Below, piece after piece: positions 1-11,756 of a stretch of 64,000 nt of DNA (within the stretch, counting starts at the first letter, position 1; every line of letters begins with the position of its first letter). Below the pieces are notes generated by a model, which did not search any database, had not been told where the DNA came from, and was given only the letters and a program-made list of their open reading frames with translations. Both the position numbers and the translations under genes were made by a program. The stretch lies in contig CM060975.1 of assembly GCA_030765065.1 (NCBI GenBank), positions 198,928,507-198,992,506 of the forward strand, in the 5' to 3' direction. This stretch comes from Deroplatys truncata. Taxonomy: Eukaryota; Arthropoda; Insecta; Mantodea; Mantidae.

Positions 1-436
1 TTAAGTTAACAATATAAGCTAACATTACTCTCAGTCATTATTTCCATCTGAAGAAAGAATAAATATGGACTATCCTAATCTATAGTGATCTGTAATCTAA
101 ATTTGAAGCATTTACATACATAAGCACTTTAATGCCAGGTACACCGTGAATGGTGACATGTATTTTAGTGATGGTCTAATAGATAGGATGCACGAGTTGC
201 ATTTTCTCGTAGCTTAAACTCTCCAGTGAACAGAATTAGATTCATAACCACAATGGATCCTAGATTCGGATTTCACAGTAAAGCTGCTTTAGTAATAGCT
301 TTAGATTGACACTAAAGAAGATCCGAGGAGAGGCGATAGCTATTTTTTAATATCCAGACTTATATTTCAAAACTTAAAAGCCATATAACTAGAACTGTAA
401 ACGAAATTCTTCTAGTAATTTTAGATTTTGTATGTA
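1..436. other. AT-rich DNA, nothing recognised
   Basis: Unassigned flank of the mariner element. No convincing coding frame, tRNA or repeat family is visible on either strand. Confidence 0.5.
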
Positions 437-1676
437 TAGGGTCTTTCAACAAGAGTGTCCTATCTTTGAACTTAAATAAAACACGTCTATAAATGATAGA
501 GGTTTATTTATTTTTTTATTTTGGAACATAATTAATGTCATTACGTGTGGAAGAGAACATCAGTTAAGTGACCGCCGCGACTTCGTTGGGTTGCGCGTAT
601 ACGATTGTCCCAATTTTCAATGACAGAAGAACGTAAGTTAGGTTCAACTTCACGAATAACACGCGTGATATTATTCATTAGATCATTTACTGTTTATGAC
701 TTGTTGACATAACCTCGAGATTTAACATAACCCCACAAGAAGTAATCCAACGACGTTAAATCACATGACCTCGGGAACCAGTTAACATCACCACCACGGG
801 AAATGATGAAACCTCTGAACTTCTCCTTCAAAAGATCGATTGTTTCGAGAACAGTATGACATGTGGCAACATCTTGATGGAGCCAGATGTTTCTGAGATC
901 CATACCATCCAATTGAGGCCAAAAATAGTCCCTATGAAATATGGACCAATGATTCCAACATATCAAAATCAACACCACGCAGTAACCTTTTGGGGATGAA
1001 GTGTCGTTCTTGAATCTGTATTGGATTGTGATTGTTCCAATAGCGGCTATTTTGTTTGTTAACGCAACCATCCATCCAAAAGTGAGCTTCGTCGCTGAAG
1101 ATGATTTTTCGACAAAAATCTGGGTCAGCTTCCAATTGCTCCATAGACCAGTTAGCGAATACACGGCGCAACCTGTGGTCGTTGGGCTTTAGTTCTTGAG
1201 TTAACACTATTTTGTTAGCGTGAAAGTTCGAGTCCGGATGCAGAATTCGCCAAGTTGTGGTCGACGAAAGCCCCAGTTCTTCGGCTCGAGAGAAATTGAT
1301 TTGTTTCCGTTCTCGCGTACACTCTCACGAACGGCGCCTATGTTTTCGTTGGAGCGCTTACGTCGATTATGTACAGGCATTCCTGGATTGCTGACAGAAC
1401 CACTTCTTTCAAATTTATCGATCAAACGCCGAATCGTTCTCTCGCAGGGACGATTATAAACACCGTAAACTTCACGCAATACACGGAAGGTTTGGCGAAC
1501 AGATGATCCATTTTGATAATAAATTTTCACAATTTCTGCGCGCTGCTGATTGCTGTAACGTTCCATGGCTGTTTGTCAATAACAACTGTAACCACATGAA
1601 AAAATGACTGCTATGACTCAATAATAACGGCAACTATCACATGTTAAGAATAGGACACTCTTGCTGAAATACCCTG
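437..1676 (-). mobile_element. mariner element (DD41D type), both ends present
   Basis: A DNA transposon of about 1.24 kb. The left end begins AGGGTCTTTCAACAAGAG (from 438) and the right end, read on the minus strand, begins CAGGGTATTTCAGCAAGAG, so the terminal inverted repeats match over about 30 bp with a few differences. A TA dinucleotide abuts each end (435-436 and 1677-1678), the normal target duplication of Tc1/mariner. A broken transposase gene on the minus strand fills most of the element. The ends are recognisable but the protein is dead, so this is a fossil copy that could at most be mobilised in trans. Confidence 0.85.
694..1566 (-). pseudogene. mariner transposase pseudogene, DD41D catalytic spacing
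   Basis: Cut-and-paste transposase read right to left from ATG at 1566. The first frame (1566-1207) has a paired helix-turn-helix N terminus (MERYSNQQRAEIVKIY...). About position 1293 the frame slips by one base; the rest of the DNA-binding domain and the first catalytic Asp (FSDEAHF, about 1099-1079) continue in another frame. After roughly 1000 the frame shifts again and part of the core is missing. The last frame carries HQD (879-871) and CDLTSLDYFLWG (about 765-730). Exactly 41 residues separate the HQD Asp from the Asp of SLD, so the triad spacing is DD41D rather than the common DD34D. The usual QDGATCH motif has become QDVATCH. The frameshifts and the internal loss make it non-functional. 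Confidence 0.85.
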
Positions 1677-2228
1677 TATAAGTGGAACTGACGTATATAA
1701 TGGGCTATTCTGAAATCACCTCTCTCTGACGCATTTATTTTTATCTGTGTGTGAATGTGTGTGTATGTGTGTTCGCACGCGTGTGTGTTGGGAAGATATG
1801 TTTTCATTGAAGAATGGTCGAAACAATTTTTCTTAAACTTGTTATTTAATATATCTTAGGTACCAATTAGAGAATAGACTGTATGCCATCTTAATTACTT
1901 CAAACAGATGCTTTACTGGGGCACAAAATACCTAAAAAGAAATTTAATATCTCATTTATTATTCCGTTGTTAAAATATTAAATATTAAAGGTTTATGAGG
2001 ATAATGCCTCTGACCAGTTAAATTATTTACTCAGTTTCGATAGAATAAATAATTTTAGTTGCACCAATGTTTTGGTATTATTATTGCTCTATGTAAATCA
2101 TTTTACGTAGCAAACAGTAAATAACGATCGCATTACAAAAGAAAGAACAGCCATGCGTTTGATTATGGTTATCTTTCATTTATATTCAAAAGTTTATCAC
2201 CGATTATCAAAACAGCAAGAAGTAGCGA

Positions 2229-2269
<41 letters not shown>

Positions 2270-2509
2270 GGATGGTAGTTGGGGGAGAGAGTAGGAAGGG
2301 TGAGATGGAGAGTGGTAAGCAAGGATGGAAATAAATGAGAGAGAAACAAAAAATGATGATTAGAGACTGATAAAGAATAAAATCTCCACAATGATCGCAA
2401 ATAGGCGAGGAAATCTGCGGGAATCTGCTAGTTATAATATATCACTATGCTGTATGTAATATGAAAGCATTTAAACTCCATGACGTAAGATCTATGACCC
2501 GAAGCGGGA
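1677..2509. other. AT-rich spacer with GT and GA microsatellites
   Basis: No gene seen. It holds a GT-rich run near 1745-1790 and a (GA)n tract at about 2226-2266. A 67-residue minus-strand frame over the GA tract is low-complexity Ser/Leu and is not supported as coding. Confidence 0.5.
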
Positions 2510-3345
2510 CATTGCATCTCGAGCTGAGGAGATTTGCGCCTAAGCCCCTAACAGGGCACCCCCGAAATTGACCTTTATTTATGGACGCTCTTTAACTGTT
2601 GTGGTCCTTAGCGTCCCATTCTATACTGGGCGTGAAAGACCGGTAGTTTTGCTCAGAGGCCTCTTTATCAGGCTTGAGGTTCTTTTACGTGCCGTAAATC
2701 TGTTACACGGGACCACCGGCTTTACTTCCCTTTCGAAGGAAGTCATGCTAAGGATTTTTACGCCCGAAAAAATCCATTGTCTTCCGCTGGATTTGAACCC
2801 GCGACCTCGGGAACTAGAGGCTAGCGCGGTAACCACTACACCACGGAGGACGACACAGAGGGGCGCCCCCGGGAGGGAGGGGTGAGGTGAAAGGAGACAG
2901 AGGACGACCGTATCACGAGGCACCAAAGCACATAGCAGAGGGCAGGGTTCCTACATTTTCTAGGTTGAAACTCTCCGGTAGCAGTGGTACAACCAGCTCC
3001 CCTCTCCCTTGCAGGCTACCGCATCCCACTCGGGGGCGCGGAAGGAGACCGCCTCCATTCTGGGGGACGAAGCGAGAGCTTCCTTTTGTCCTGCCATGCA
3101 ACGCTGAGACACCCGCCGATAATTGCAATCTTGAAACAACCAAGCAGATGAAAAATGAAGCAAAATGAGAAATGAGGTGAAATGAAGGGACAGGAAATTC
3201 GGGGATATCTAATCTTCCTATAATTTGCCCAGTGAACCAGGGAAATCCTGAATAAAACCTATGGGCCAAGAAGGTTGGCTGTGAATGAACCCGCGACCTC
3301 CCGAATGCGAGTCACACGCGCTACCACCTGCGCCACCTCGCTCGG
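2510..3345 (-). mobile_element. Long tRNA-headed SINE (family S1), minus orientation, split by another SINE
   Basis: On the minus strand the element starts with a tRNA-like head (3345 to about 3282) with an A-box-like GGTGGCGCAGGTGGTAG and a B-box-like GCGGGTTCATTC. The body contains a segment reading 'cctgtcccttcatttc', and a GC-rich tail ends near the phrase 'cctaagcccctaaca' (2540-2554). The same body phrases recur at 59290-59728 and 60480-61031. The tail is interrupted by a second, unrelated SINE at 2563-2865. Protein-like frames across this region are translations of the SINE. Confidence 0.7.
2563..2865 (-). mobile_element. tRNA-derived SINE (family S2) inserted in the S1 SINE
   Basis: The minus strand from about 2858 shows a clear pol III promoter: an A box in GTGGTGTAGTGGTTACC and a B box in GCGGGTTCAAATCC, then a ~200-bp body ending in an A-rich ATAAATAAAGG tail. 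The host SINE carries GGCaCCCCCG on one side (about 2554-2563) and GGCGCCCCCG on the other (about 2862-2871), which looks like a short target duplication with one mismatch. A 5'-truncated plus-strand copy of the same body lies at 16945-17095. Confidence 0.75.
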
Positions 3346-3559
3346 TATTTAATGCCAATCTTTGAATCTTAAATAAATCCTGTGCTTTGAATAATATGTA
3401 GGATGTTAAAAAATTATAACTATAGCTCGCAATATTAAAATTTTCTAACGTTTGAATATAATGAATCTCGAAATGAACAATCACAGTTTATATGATAATA
3501 AGTATACTACTGCCGTTTTTTAAATATATTTCTCTATATTGTCTCTATGCATTTAATGG

Positions 3560-3625
<66 letters not shown>

Positions 3626-4049
3626 GTGCAGAATTTTTGAAAGTATGTGTCTACTATGAGTACAGGGTATTAATAAAAGACTAACTATTCCAGATTAAAA
3701 TATTAAAAACAGTAATTAATTACTTGAACAAAATGAGTAAATCCAATCGTAGATATTCAAAGTAATTAACTATATTCAGTTGTGTAGCTACTATGATAAG
3801 TATATGCACGCCTTGTAACCCATTGAGTATCTATCTATTGCAGATATGACCTATCATGTAAGATTATAAATATTAAATAAGTTTTCTTTATCATATCGAT
3901 CCTACAGAGCTCATAATCTGGTATATTAATTTAGACATTTATCTTATGCTTCTAAAATATTGGATACCTTCGTTACTTTCTCTATAAGCAAGAGCAATTT
4001 CGTCGGATGTACACCCACGAGGTCCCCTTAATTAAAAAATCTAAACTAT
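3346..4049. other. AT-rich spacer with (ATT)n microsatellite
   Basis: A perfect (ATT)n array of about 65 bp lies at 3561-3625. The rest has no recognised feature. Confidence 0.6.
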
Positions 4050-4335
4050 TACATATGACAATCTCTACCTTCTATTGCTTATTAGTGGGTATACAAACAC
4101 TTCTTATTAAAGCTTATTTTTCTAGCTTTTACATTTTAATCAAATAAAGCTTAGCAGAAATAACTACGTTACACATTTCGTTATTGTTACAAAAGGAACA
4201 GCGATAGTCAAATGTTTAAGAACTGGACGCTACACGCTGACTTTAAAATTCAATACTGTTTCCATACAACCGCAAGAAACAACTGAATGTTGAAAGGACT
4301 TTAAAGAATGACCAAGTAATGAACAATTTGAACCA
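4050..4335 (-). repeat. Repeat A, divergent partial copy (minus)
   Basis: Shares the 'agtgggtatacaaac...cattttaatcaaat' and 'agcgatagtcaaatgttt' phrases with the copies at 6525-9505 and 26398-27260. Only one end of the unit is present. Confidence 0.6.
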
Positions 4336-4790
4336 AATTGCTTGGAACGACCTTTGACGAAAAGCTCACGTGGTGTGATCATATACGTTCCTTACGTGAA
4401 GAGTGCCTCCGGGGACTTAACACCTGAGATGCTTAGCGGCTCACAATTGGTGGGCAGATTACCAAGTCTTGCTGTCTTCCTATAGAGCCATCATACGCTC
4501 AAAGTTAGATTACGGTTCCATCATCTACGCATCGGCTAAACGTCTCTATATCAAGCGTTAGACTCCATCCAATGATCAGCATTACGCATAGCCCTCGGAG
4601 CATTTAGAAGCAAACTAACAGCAAGTCTCCAAATTGAAACCGATGAACCACTTCTGGCCTTTAGAAGGAAACAACTCATCATTACTTACGCACTTAAAGT
4701 AGCATCCAGACCAAAGTTACAGATACATGAAACTGTTTTTTCACCTACAACCTCATTTCCCAAATCCTCATCATTCCAATGGTTTCAACC
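4335..4790 (+). pseudogene. Jockey-like LINE ORF2 fragment, C-terminal reverse-transcriptase region
   Basis: Plus-strand translation in shifting frames reads LGTTFDEKLTWCDHIRSL, then LDYGSIIYASAKR, ALRIALGAFRSK and ETDEPLLAFRRKQLIITYALK. These are the order and wording of the region after the reverse-transcriptase palm in jockey-clade LINEs. Stops and frameshifts are frequent. A repeat B copy (4956-5849) and then the RNase H part and poly-A tail of what is probably the same LINE (6178-6522) follow downstream. Confidence 0.75.
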
Positions 4791-4955
4791 CCCCCCCCTC
4801 CAAAACTTCTGACAGTTTTATTTATTTAAACTCATAGTAAACCAACATGGAAAAATATTGCTAGATAACAGTAGGTCTATTGCTAGTAGCACATTTACAA
4901 GAAAAAGGGAAACTTTTAAGTAGGTCGTAATGAAGGAGATTTATTATAGTTCAAC

Positions 4956-5849
4956 TGTTGGGGAGCCGAACTTGAAGTAGTTGTAATCTCACGTATGGTA
5001 CCCGGTATCCGGTTGACTTCGTCCCAAATGTACTTTCAGGTGGCCTTTGCCCCAAGTTTAAAAAAAATATTAACTTTGTAATTTGACTGTTTCTTTAAAT
5101 ATTATATATTTATTTGCCTCGGCTGCGTCAGTATTGTTATTAGAGACACGTTTCTCTTAGCAGGGTTGTGGTGCAACTAAGAATGTAGGCTTACACAGAT
5201 TATAATTTTACTTCACTCCTTTTATTAATGTTTGACACGATATTAAATAACACTTCACTGATATATAGAGAGAGAGCTGTGAGATGTTTTTATTAATTAC
5301 TTGCACTTTTTAATACGCAAACTATTTTCGTTTCACACGAATACGTATTATACTTCTCGAGGATGTATCACGCGTCCGATTAGGAACACGGTCTACTAGT
5401 AACTGACTTCTGAATTTGTAAATGTTTCTGCTTTTCAGTTTCTGATTGGCTAATCCTACTCCAATAGTATACCTTCATTTAACTAAAGCTTTTTTGGTTG
5501 TTGATTGGCTAGTTTATAAACTGTTACTAAAATTACATTATTGCTTCCAAGAATCACAAGTAGTATTGTTAAACTCTCAAACTCATTATTGCCTCAAGGT
5601 TATCTCATTGTTACCTCATTGTTAGCAACGTTTAACTTATTATTCTCACAGCTCCTACATTATTAAATTACGTAATACATTCATATAACATTATTGCATA
5701 TGGATACAATAGTATAAACATATACATTGACTGTAATATACACTCTTTATATATTATTACATACACATATTGCTTTAAGGCAGGCTGTTATTGAATTTAT
5801 ATATTATATAATTAGACTGAAATCATGTGTGTTAAAAATACTGCCTCAA
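4956..5849 (-). repeat. Repeat B: LTR-like dispersed repeat
   Basis: Full-looking copy. In the minus orientation it starts TGAGGCAGTATTTTTAAC and ends GGCTCCCCAACA, so it has the TG...CA limits of an LTR. It contains CCAAT-type motifs (AGCCAATCA and TTAGCCAATCAG in that orientation), then TATA-like and AATAAA-like stretches, in the order expected for an LTR promoter and polyadenylation region. Related copies lie at 19569-20441, 29188-31028 and 51138-51909. No internal retrotransposon genes are attached, so solo LTRs are the simplest reading, but a clean short target duplication was not found. Confidence 0.55.
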
Positions 5850-6177
5850 CTTAATATCGTCGCCTTACATAGGTAAGGTGGCCATGCATTCCGTTTTTCG
5901 AAGCAGTCTCCATGTTTTGTGCTGTAAGGTGGAATATCCTCATTCTGGTGAGTTTTCTTGTCTATATAATGTCTCCAAGCAATTTTCTTATCCATGTAAC
6001 GTCTATATACTACGGAGTAGGAACATGGTAACTGTGTGGGATACTGTTAAGTTTAGATCTGCTTGTGGAAAACCCTCCCCGAAATTTTTTTCTGGGTACG
6101 GGCATGTCCAATGGAAATACCAGTTTATACTAAATGATATCGGGTTCACGATACCATCAATAAACTGGACCTAGATA
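5850..6177. other. Unassigned stretch between repeat B and LINE end
   Basis: A 98-residue plus-strand frame (5878-6174) has no recognisable motif. The stretch may be decayed LINE sequence. Confidence 0.3.
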
Positions 6178-6522
6178 TCCGCCATGGAGGATCAAAATAT
6201 CACAAATAAATATGGAACTCAGCAAAAACGAAAAATCCGTCACTAATAACGTTATTTGTGTTCAAATGTTCTGAGAGTTGACTTCACAATACGCACCAGG
6301 CAAGCATTATACACAGATGGCTCAAAAACGGATCACGTATGTGCATATGTAGTGAGTGACCGCAGACACCAATTCAGTCAATGCCATTCTCAATGTATCC
6401 AAAACGTAATTATGTAATCATAACTGTATAACATGCTACTTACTATAATATGTACTACCTTGTAAAAGTCGCTATAAGACCTAAGGTGTTTTAGCGACTG
6501 TAAATAAATAAATTTAAAAAAA
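6178..6522 (+). pseudogene. Jockey-like LINE RNase H start plus 3' end with poly-A tail
   Basis: From 6178 the translation reads PPW and then ELSKNEKSVTNN, the linker before RNase H in jockey-type ORF2. At about 6310 it reads LYTDGSKTDHVCAYVVSDRR, where the Asp of YTDGS is the first RNase H catalytic residue. The frame then breaks near 6398, and the sequence jumps to a typical 3' end: 'gtgttttagcgactgtaaataaataaa' followed by an A-run ending about 6522. RNase H is therefore cut short by an internal deletion. Together with 4335-4790 this is one degraded LINE copy interrupted by repeat B. Confidence 0.7.
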
Positions 6523-6524
6523 AG

Positions 6525-7035
6525 ATCGAACCTTTAATAACGGATATCTCACAAATGGCTGATGGCACAAAAAGGTTATTAGAAATAAATTATGTGTTTT
6601 AAAGGGATCTACGTTTCTTGCGTAGTATGTTTTCATCTATCCCTTAACGTTTACCAGTTATACAGGATTATACTAAATTCCTTCCGAATGAAGAGGACTT
6701 CAACGGCTATTCCCAGATAATTCAAGATAAACATTCTATTTGTCATGTAAACATCTTTAACATGTAAATGATGCTTTAATCAAAATCGTTAGAGCCACTT
6801 TTAGAAAATCAAAAATTTCAAAAAATGTTCCATATAAAGGATATTTTGGGGTAAGGGTATTTTCTTAAAAATCTTCGTGTCGCATCTTTTGAGGATACTG
6901 AACTGAAATAACAAGTTTAGTGTTGATCCGACTTTTCGTTATGCTGTTCACACACACACGCGCGCGGACCTTTTTCTAAAACAGTGATCTGACACACTTA
7001 CATGGTTTTCTCTACCCTCTATGTTTATAAGTGGG
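6525..7035 (-). repeat. Repeat A, divergent copy (minus)
   Basis: Carries the family landmarks in reverse order: 'aacggatatctcacaaatgg', 'atcaaaatcgttagagccac', 'ggatattttggggtaaggg' and a CA/CG-rich stretch at 6950-6965. It is a diverged subfamily relative to the neighbouring copy at 7064. Confidence 0.7.
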
Positions 7036-7063
7036 TATACAAGCTAAACTTACTAAAGCTTAT

Positions 7064-7985
7064 TACTTTCTCTACTACGTACAGTAAGTAGGGGAAGTAT
7101 TGTATTCCACCCAAAAATTCGATACCGGGATTTCACCGTCAATACATGTTTTGAGACCCCCTGAATCCCAAAAAAGCATTTTTGGAAACATGTCCGTGTG
7201 TGTGTCTGTGTGTATGTCTGTAGGTGTGTGTGTGTCTGTCTCTGAACAGCATAACTCACAAACGAACAGTCAGATAAACACCAAACTTGGTATTTAGGTT
7301 CAGTATCTTCTAAGGATGCCACACGAAGGTTTTCAAGAAAATCCCCCCACCCCAGATAACCCTTTACATGGAACATTTTTCGAAAATTTTTATTTTCTCT
7401 AACGATTTTGATTAAATTTCATATGTTTAAGATATTTTTATGGTAAATAAAATGCATATCTTGAATTTTCTGGGAATGTCTCCAAAAGTATTCTTCATTG
7501 TGAACGACTTTTGCATAACTGCTAAAGCATAAGGGATAGACAAAATTTTTCTCCACAAAAAATGTAGATCGCGTTAAAATACACAATTTATGTCATATGC
7601 ATTTTTGTTGTTGAGTGAACCATTTTCGAGATATTGCTTGTTATTCCCTTAATTTTTCAATATTTATTTTCTCAAATGGGAATTCGTTATTCATTTTTTG
7701 TCTTGGATATGCAAAGAGTATTAATCTGTGGGAAAGGGAATGGTGCTGCACCTAGCAACCAGCTATTAAGAGATATGTATGTGCTTAAAGGCTACTGTAT
7801 TTCCAAATTGCCCTTGTAAATATATTATCCCCTTACATCTACAAGAAAATTAGCAATAAGATAGACTCTGCAAATGTTTATCTCGATTAACATGAAGTAG
7901 ATGGAGAATAAGCGTTTGTAAAACTAGTTTGTACAAGAGTACAGAAAGTCATGTGAGTGTAACACATCAGATTTTTTTTCTATCT
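7064..7985 (+). repeat. Repeat A, near-complete copy (plus)
   Basis: About 0.92 kb, running from ACTTTCTCTACTACGTA to GAGTGTAACACATCAGA plus a T-run. The family has an inverted 12-mer near both ends (ACTTTCTCTACT inward; AGTAGAGAAAGT at the other side), a variable (GT)n stretch about 130 bp in, and a near-palindrome CTACTACGTATAGTAAGTAG at the start. Read on the minus strand from a conserved ATG, many copies give a frame beginning MFHVKG and running about 40-60 residues before the microsatellite. I do not recognise a protein family in it. Confidence 0.75.
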
Positions 7986-8605
7986 ACTACATTTTAATCC
8001 AAATGAACCTTTGCAGTGATAGCTACATTACACATTTCGTTATAGATACAAAGGGAATAGCAATAGTCAAATGTTTAAGTACTGGACGTTCTACGCTGGC
8101 CTTAAAATTCCATACTGTTTCCATGATATGGCGAGGAAACATGTGAATGTGGACAGGACTTTAAAAGAATGACCAATCAATGAACATTTCGAACCATTAA
8201 TAACGGATATCTCATAAATGGCTTATGCCACAAAAAAGTTATTTAACATAAATTGTGTGTTTTAAATTGGTCTACAATTTTTGTGCAGTACATTTTCATC
8301 TATCGCTTGACGTTTAGCAGTTATATAAGGTTATACAAAACTCCTTCCGAATGAAGAGCACTTCATTGGCTACTCGCAGAAAATTCAAGATATCCATTTT
8401 ATTTTTTATGTAAATATCTTTAATATATAGTATTTTAATCAAAATCGTTGGAGCCATTTTTAGAAAATCAAACATTTCGAAAATATTTCCAGTAAAGGAT
8501 AGTTGGGGTGGGGGGAATTTCTTGAAAATCTTCGTGTCGCATCTGTGGAAGGTACTGGACCTAAATAGGGTAATTTCGTGTGAATCGGATCAAAAAATGA
8601 ACAGT
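7986..8605 (-). repeat. Repeat A, divergent copy (minus)
   Basis: Abuts the plus-oriented copy at 7064-7985 and is followed by another plus copy at 8700, so three to four copies alternate in orientation between 6525 and 9505. Confidence 0.65.
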
Positions 8606-8699
8606 TCCAATTATTGGTTCCATTTTCAGCAGAACTTACATTTGTTCCATTTCATTATTTTACACAATCCCTTAGCAACAAATTGCAACGTAGTGTGTT

Positions 8700-9505
8700 T
8701 TTACTTTCTCTACTACGTATAGTAACTAGGGGAAGTATTGTATTCCACCCAAAAATTCGATACCGAGATTTCACCGGAAATACATGTTTTAAGACTACCT
8801 GAATCCAAAAAAAAGCATTTTTGGAAATATGTCCGTGTGTGTGTGTGTCTGTGTGTCTGTGTCTCAGAAACGAACAGTCGGATAAACACCAAACTTGGTA
8901 TTTAGGTTCAGTATCATCAAGAGATGCGACACGAAGGTTTTTAAGAAAATCCCCCACCCCCGATTACCCTTTATATGGAAACATTTTTTGAAAATTTTAA
9001 TTTTCTCAAAAAGGGTTCTAACGATTTTCATTAATATATCATATGTTTAAGATATTTTCATGACAAATGAAATGTATATCTCGAATTTTCTGGGAATGTC
9101 TCCAAAAGTATTCTTCATAGTGAACGACTTTTGCATAACTGGTAAACCAAAGAGATAGACAACATTTTACTACACAAAAAATGTAGATCGCATTAAAATA
9201 CACAATTTATGTCATATACATTTTTTGTTGTTGAGTGAACCATTTTCGAGATATTGCTTGTTATTCCCTTAAATTATCCAATACTTATACTTTCTCTCAA
9301 GTTCGTTATTCATTTTTTCTTGTCCTGGTAATGCAAAGAGAATGGAATACTCCACATAGCAACCAGCTCTTAAAATATTTGACTATCGCTTAAAGTCTAC
9401 CAATTCCCCTTGCATCTACAAGAAAATTAGCAATAAGATTAACATCTCGATTAACATGAAGCATATGGAGAGTAAGCGTTTGTAACACATCAGATTTTTC
9501 TAAAG
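8700..9505 (+). repeat. Repeat A copy (plus)
   Basis: Starts TTTACTTTCTCTACTACG and ends 'taacacatcagattttt'. It shares all family landmarks with 7064-7985. The minus-strand MFHVKG start is lost; the frame is open from about 8957. Confidence 0.75.
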
Positions 9506-11649
9506 ACATACATAGAGACATACATCGCCTTCTTAGCAGCCTTCAGACGATCAACTATCCGCAATAAGTCGCAACGACATAGCACACAACTGCTTACAAG
9601 TAGTCATTATTGCGTACAACCCTAAACGCCTCTTAGTTTGTACGTGTCACACAACTTCACCAGGAACTTGGACTACGCACTATCTCAGAACACATATTTG
9701 TTCTTGCTCACTCTTATCAGCAACTTCGTATTGTGCCCGTGGCAGTACATTTCTTACTTGCAAAAAGACCCACAACAGTCCCAAGGATTGAGTCACCTTC
9801 CGCAAGACCTACTGTTATCATCCGACGAAGACTCCAACACCGAAAACAACCAATTGTAAACTCATGCCATGATTTTCAATTGATACTTAACGTGAACCAG
9901 GGTCCTGATTTTATTGACTTCGATCTACCTGTTGTATTATTCCTTATTATTTTGTTGATCTGAGTCTGTATAGCAATGTAATGCTGATAGGCCTTTAAAT
10001 AAATGAACAAAATATATATAAATTTCGAGCAATTACGTGTAGCGGAGAAATGGTTGCTGGGCGTCCTTTGTGGCGGGAAATCGTCGGTCCTTGGGTTAAT
10101 GCTATCTGCTGCAGTGTTGTGCCTCGGCTATGGATGCTCGTCGACATTCCTATATGTATTTAACTCTTGGTTCTTCGGATTATCGTGGGTGAGGCAAATT
10201 AAAAATAAACTGCATTTCCCTTAATAAGTATAGTTTATTAACAATTTAAATATTTATGGGCGGCTAGCTTTTTCCATTATTCCAATCCCGCCACTTTAAA
10301 TAAGTCGGGAGCCTAACTATCTTCACACGCACTCCCACCCTTATGCACACACACGTGCATCTGTCGCTAAGAGACAGCACTTCGTACCGACGACAATTCT
10401 AGAAGAAAAGAGAGAGAGTGGGTTCTGGGGCCTTGTTTGCCCTTATATACCTGAGCCTAGTGACGCTCACCTCTGCGTTTCAAAATGTAACGACGTTTCT
10501 AATTGGTCCTCAGACCGCGTTACCTTAAGATGTATGAAAATATATTACTCCAAATCCGTGCGCTTACGCGTCACCCCGGCGCGTTGTAAAGCAGGTTCCA
10601 TATCTCCGTCTCTTTCTTTTCTCTATCTGTCTCTTTCTATTTCTCCTGACCGTTACCGGTTCCCTGCTCGTTGGCTTGGTGAAAGGTGTGCTCTACTTAG
10701 AATTTTGCTAGCTCGCCCGTTTCTTATAATTTGCTCTGTACAAATGGTGGATGTTGAATATTTTAACAAGTTTCTTGGTGAATTATACTCTTACTGCACA
10801 ATTCTTATATATGCATGGTATATCCCCTTTCATTATCCCAATGCACCATTTCCATCATGTTGCAGGCAGAGGAAGCTTGTGGGGAAGCTTTGGTTTCTGT
10901 TGGAGGAAAAAGGACACGTTGTTTCTGTTTTGCCAATGTTCATCCCATGTTATGCTCGCGTTTAAGTGATAGTGCCTTTTATATTTTGTTTCAGTAACTA
11001 ATTGAAAATGAAGGGAATTTTTTCATTTGTCTTGGAATGTCTATCAAATGGTTTAATGAACATCTTGGCAAACCAGAAATTTGGACAAACAAACTAGGAA
11101 TGTATAAATCAGATCAGAGCACACTTCCCTCCCAGCTTCTGTTATTAACCTTATTTGTGTACTCTGCCACTCGACAATCCCATAATGCCGGTTTACTTTC
11201 AAACAATAAATTAAGTCGGTCGATATCCATGTCATGTAGCTCTGCAATTGATGATGTCGTGTTGACCGTGTGAATGCCTTCACTCCTTCAAGTGGCGTGT
11301 CGTTGCAATCAATTGTACGGTTTCTGCTGATACGTTCAGTATAGCAACAGTTATTGAAGTTGTTCGTCTGAACTGTGTTATCTAACCCTGTGATTGGACG
11401 GTTGCAGTCGGTGCTCTGTTGCGTGCTGTTGAGAGTGGTTCATCGTCTGAAGGCTGCCTTACTATCAATTATGGCTCTTTATGTTGCAATCTGCAGAAAA
11501 CGAACCTACACAGGACGACGGTTGGTGATCTCCTGATACATAAAGTGCTGATACTAACCGTAAGATGTCACGGCTTCTTCACGCGCGGTTATTTTTAAGT
11601 ACAGAAAAGATTTCTCAAAATTGTCTCCATTCATCCCCTGTCCCAATTC
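9506..11649. other. No recognised gene or repeat
   Basis: A 2.1-kb stretch with several frames of 60-143 residues, the longest being plus 10534-10965. None shows a motif or conserved architecture, and they overlap in different frames. 'cctttaaataaatgaac' near 9990 could be a retroelement 3' end, but nothing supports it upstream. Confidence 0.4.
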
Positions 11650-11756
11650 ACCGATGTTACCCTGTCAAGTTTGGGTTTATCCGACTTTTCACCTTTGAGT
11701 AATGCTGTTCATAGGCACACATACGCACCACGTGCGAACCTTTTTCTAAAAATGCT
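11650..11756 (-). repeat. Repeat A fragment (minus)
   Basis: Contains 'aagtttgggtttatccgac' and 'cgtgcgaacctttttctaaa', matching the region of the microsatellite in diverged repeat A copies. Confidence 0.55.

Noticed and set aside
2197-2400. 67-residue Ser/Leu-rich minus-strand frame
   Set aside because: It reads through the (GA)n tract; no motif. The same applies to Arg-Glu frames at 15561-15833.
10534-10965. 143-residue plus-strand frame
   Set aside because: No recognisable domain, overlapping frames of similar length, and microsatellite-like start (tctctttct). Probably chance.
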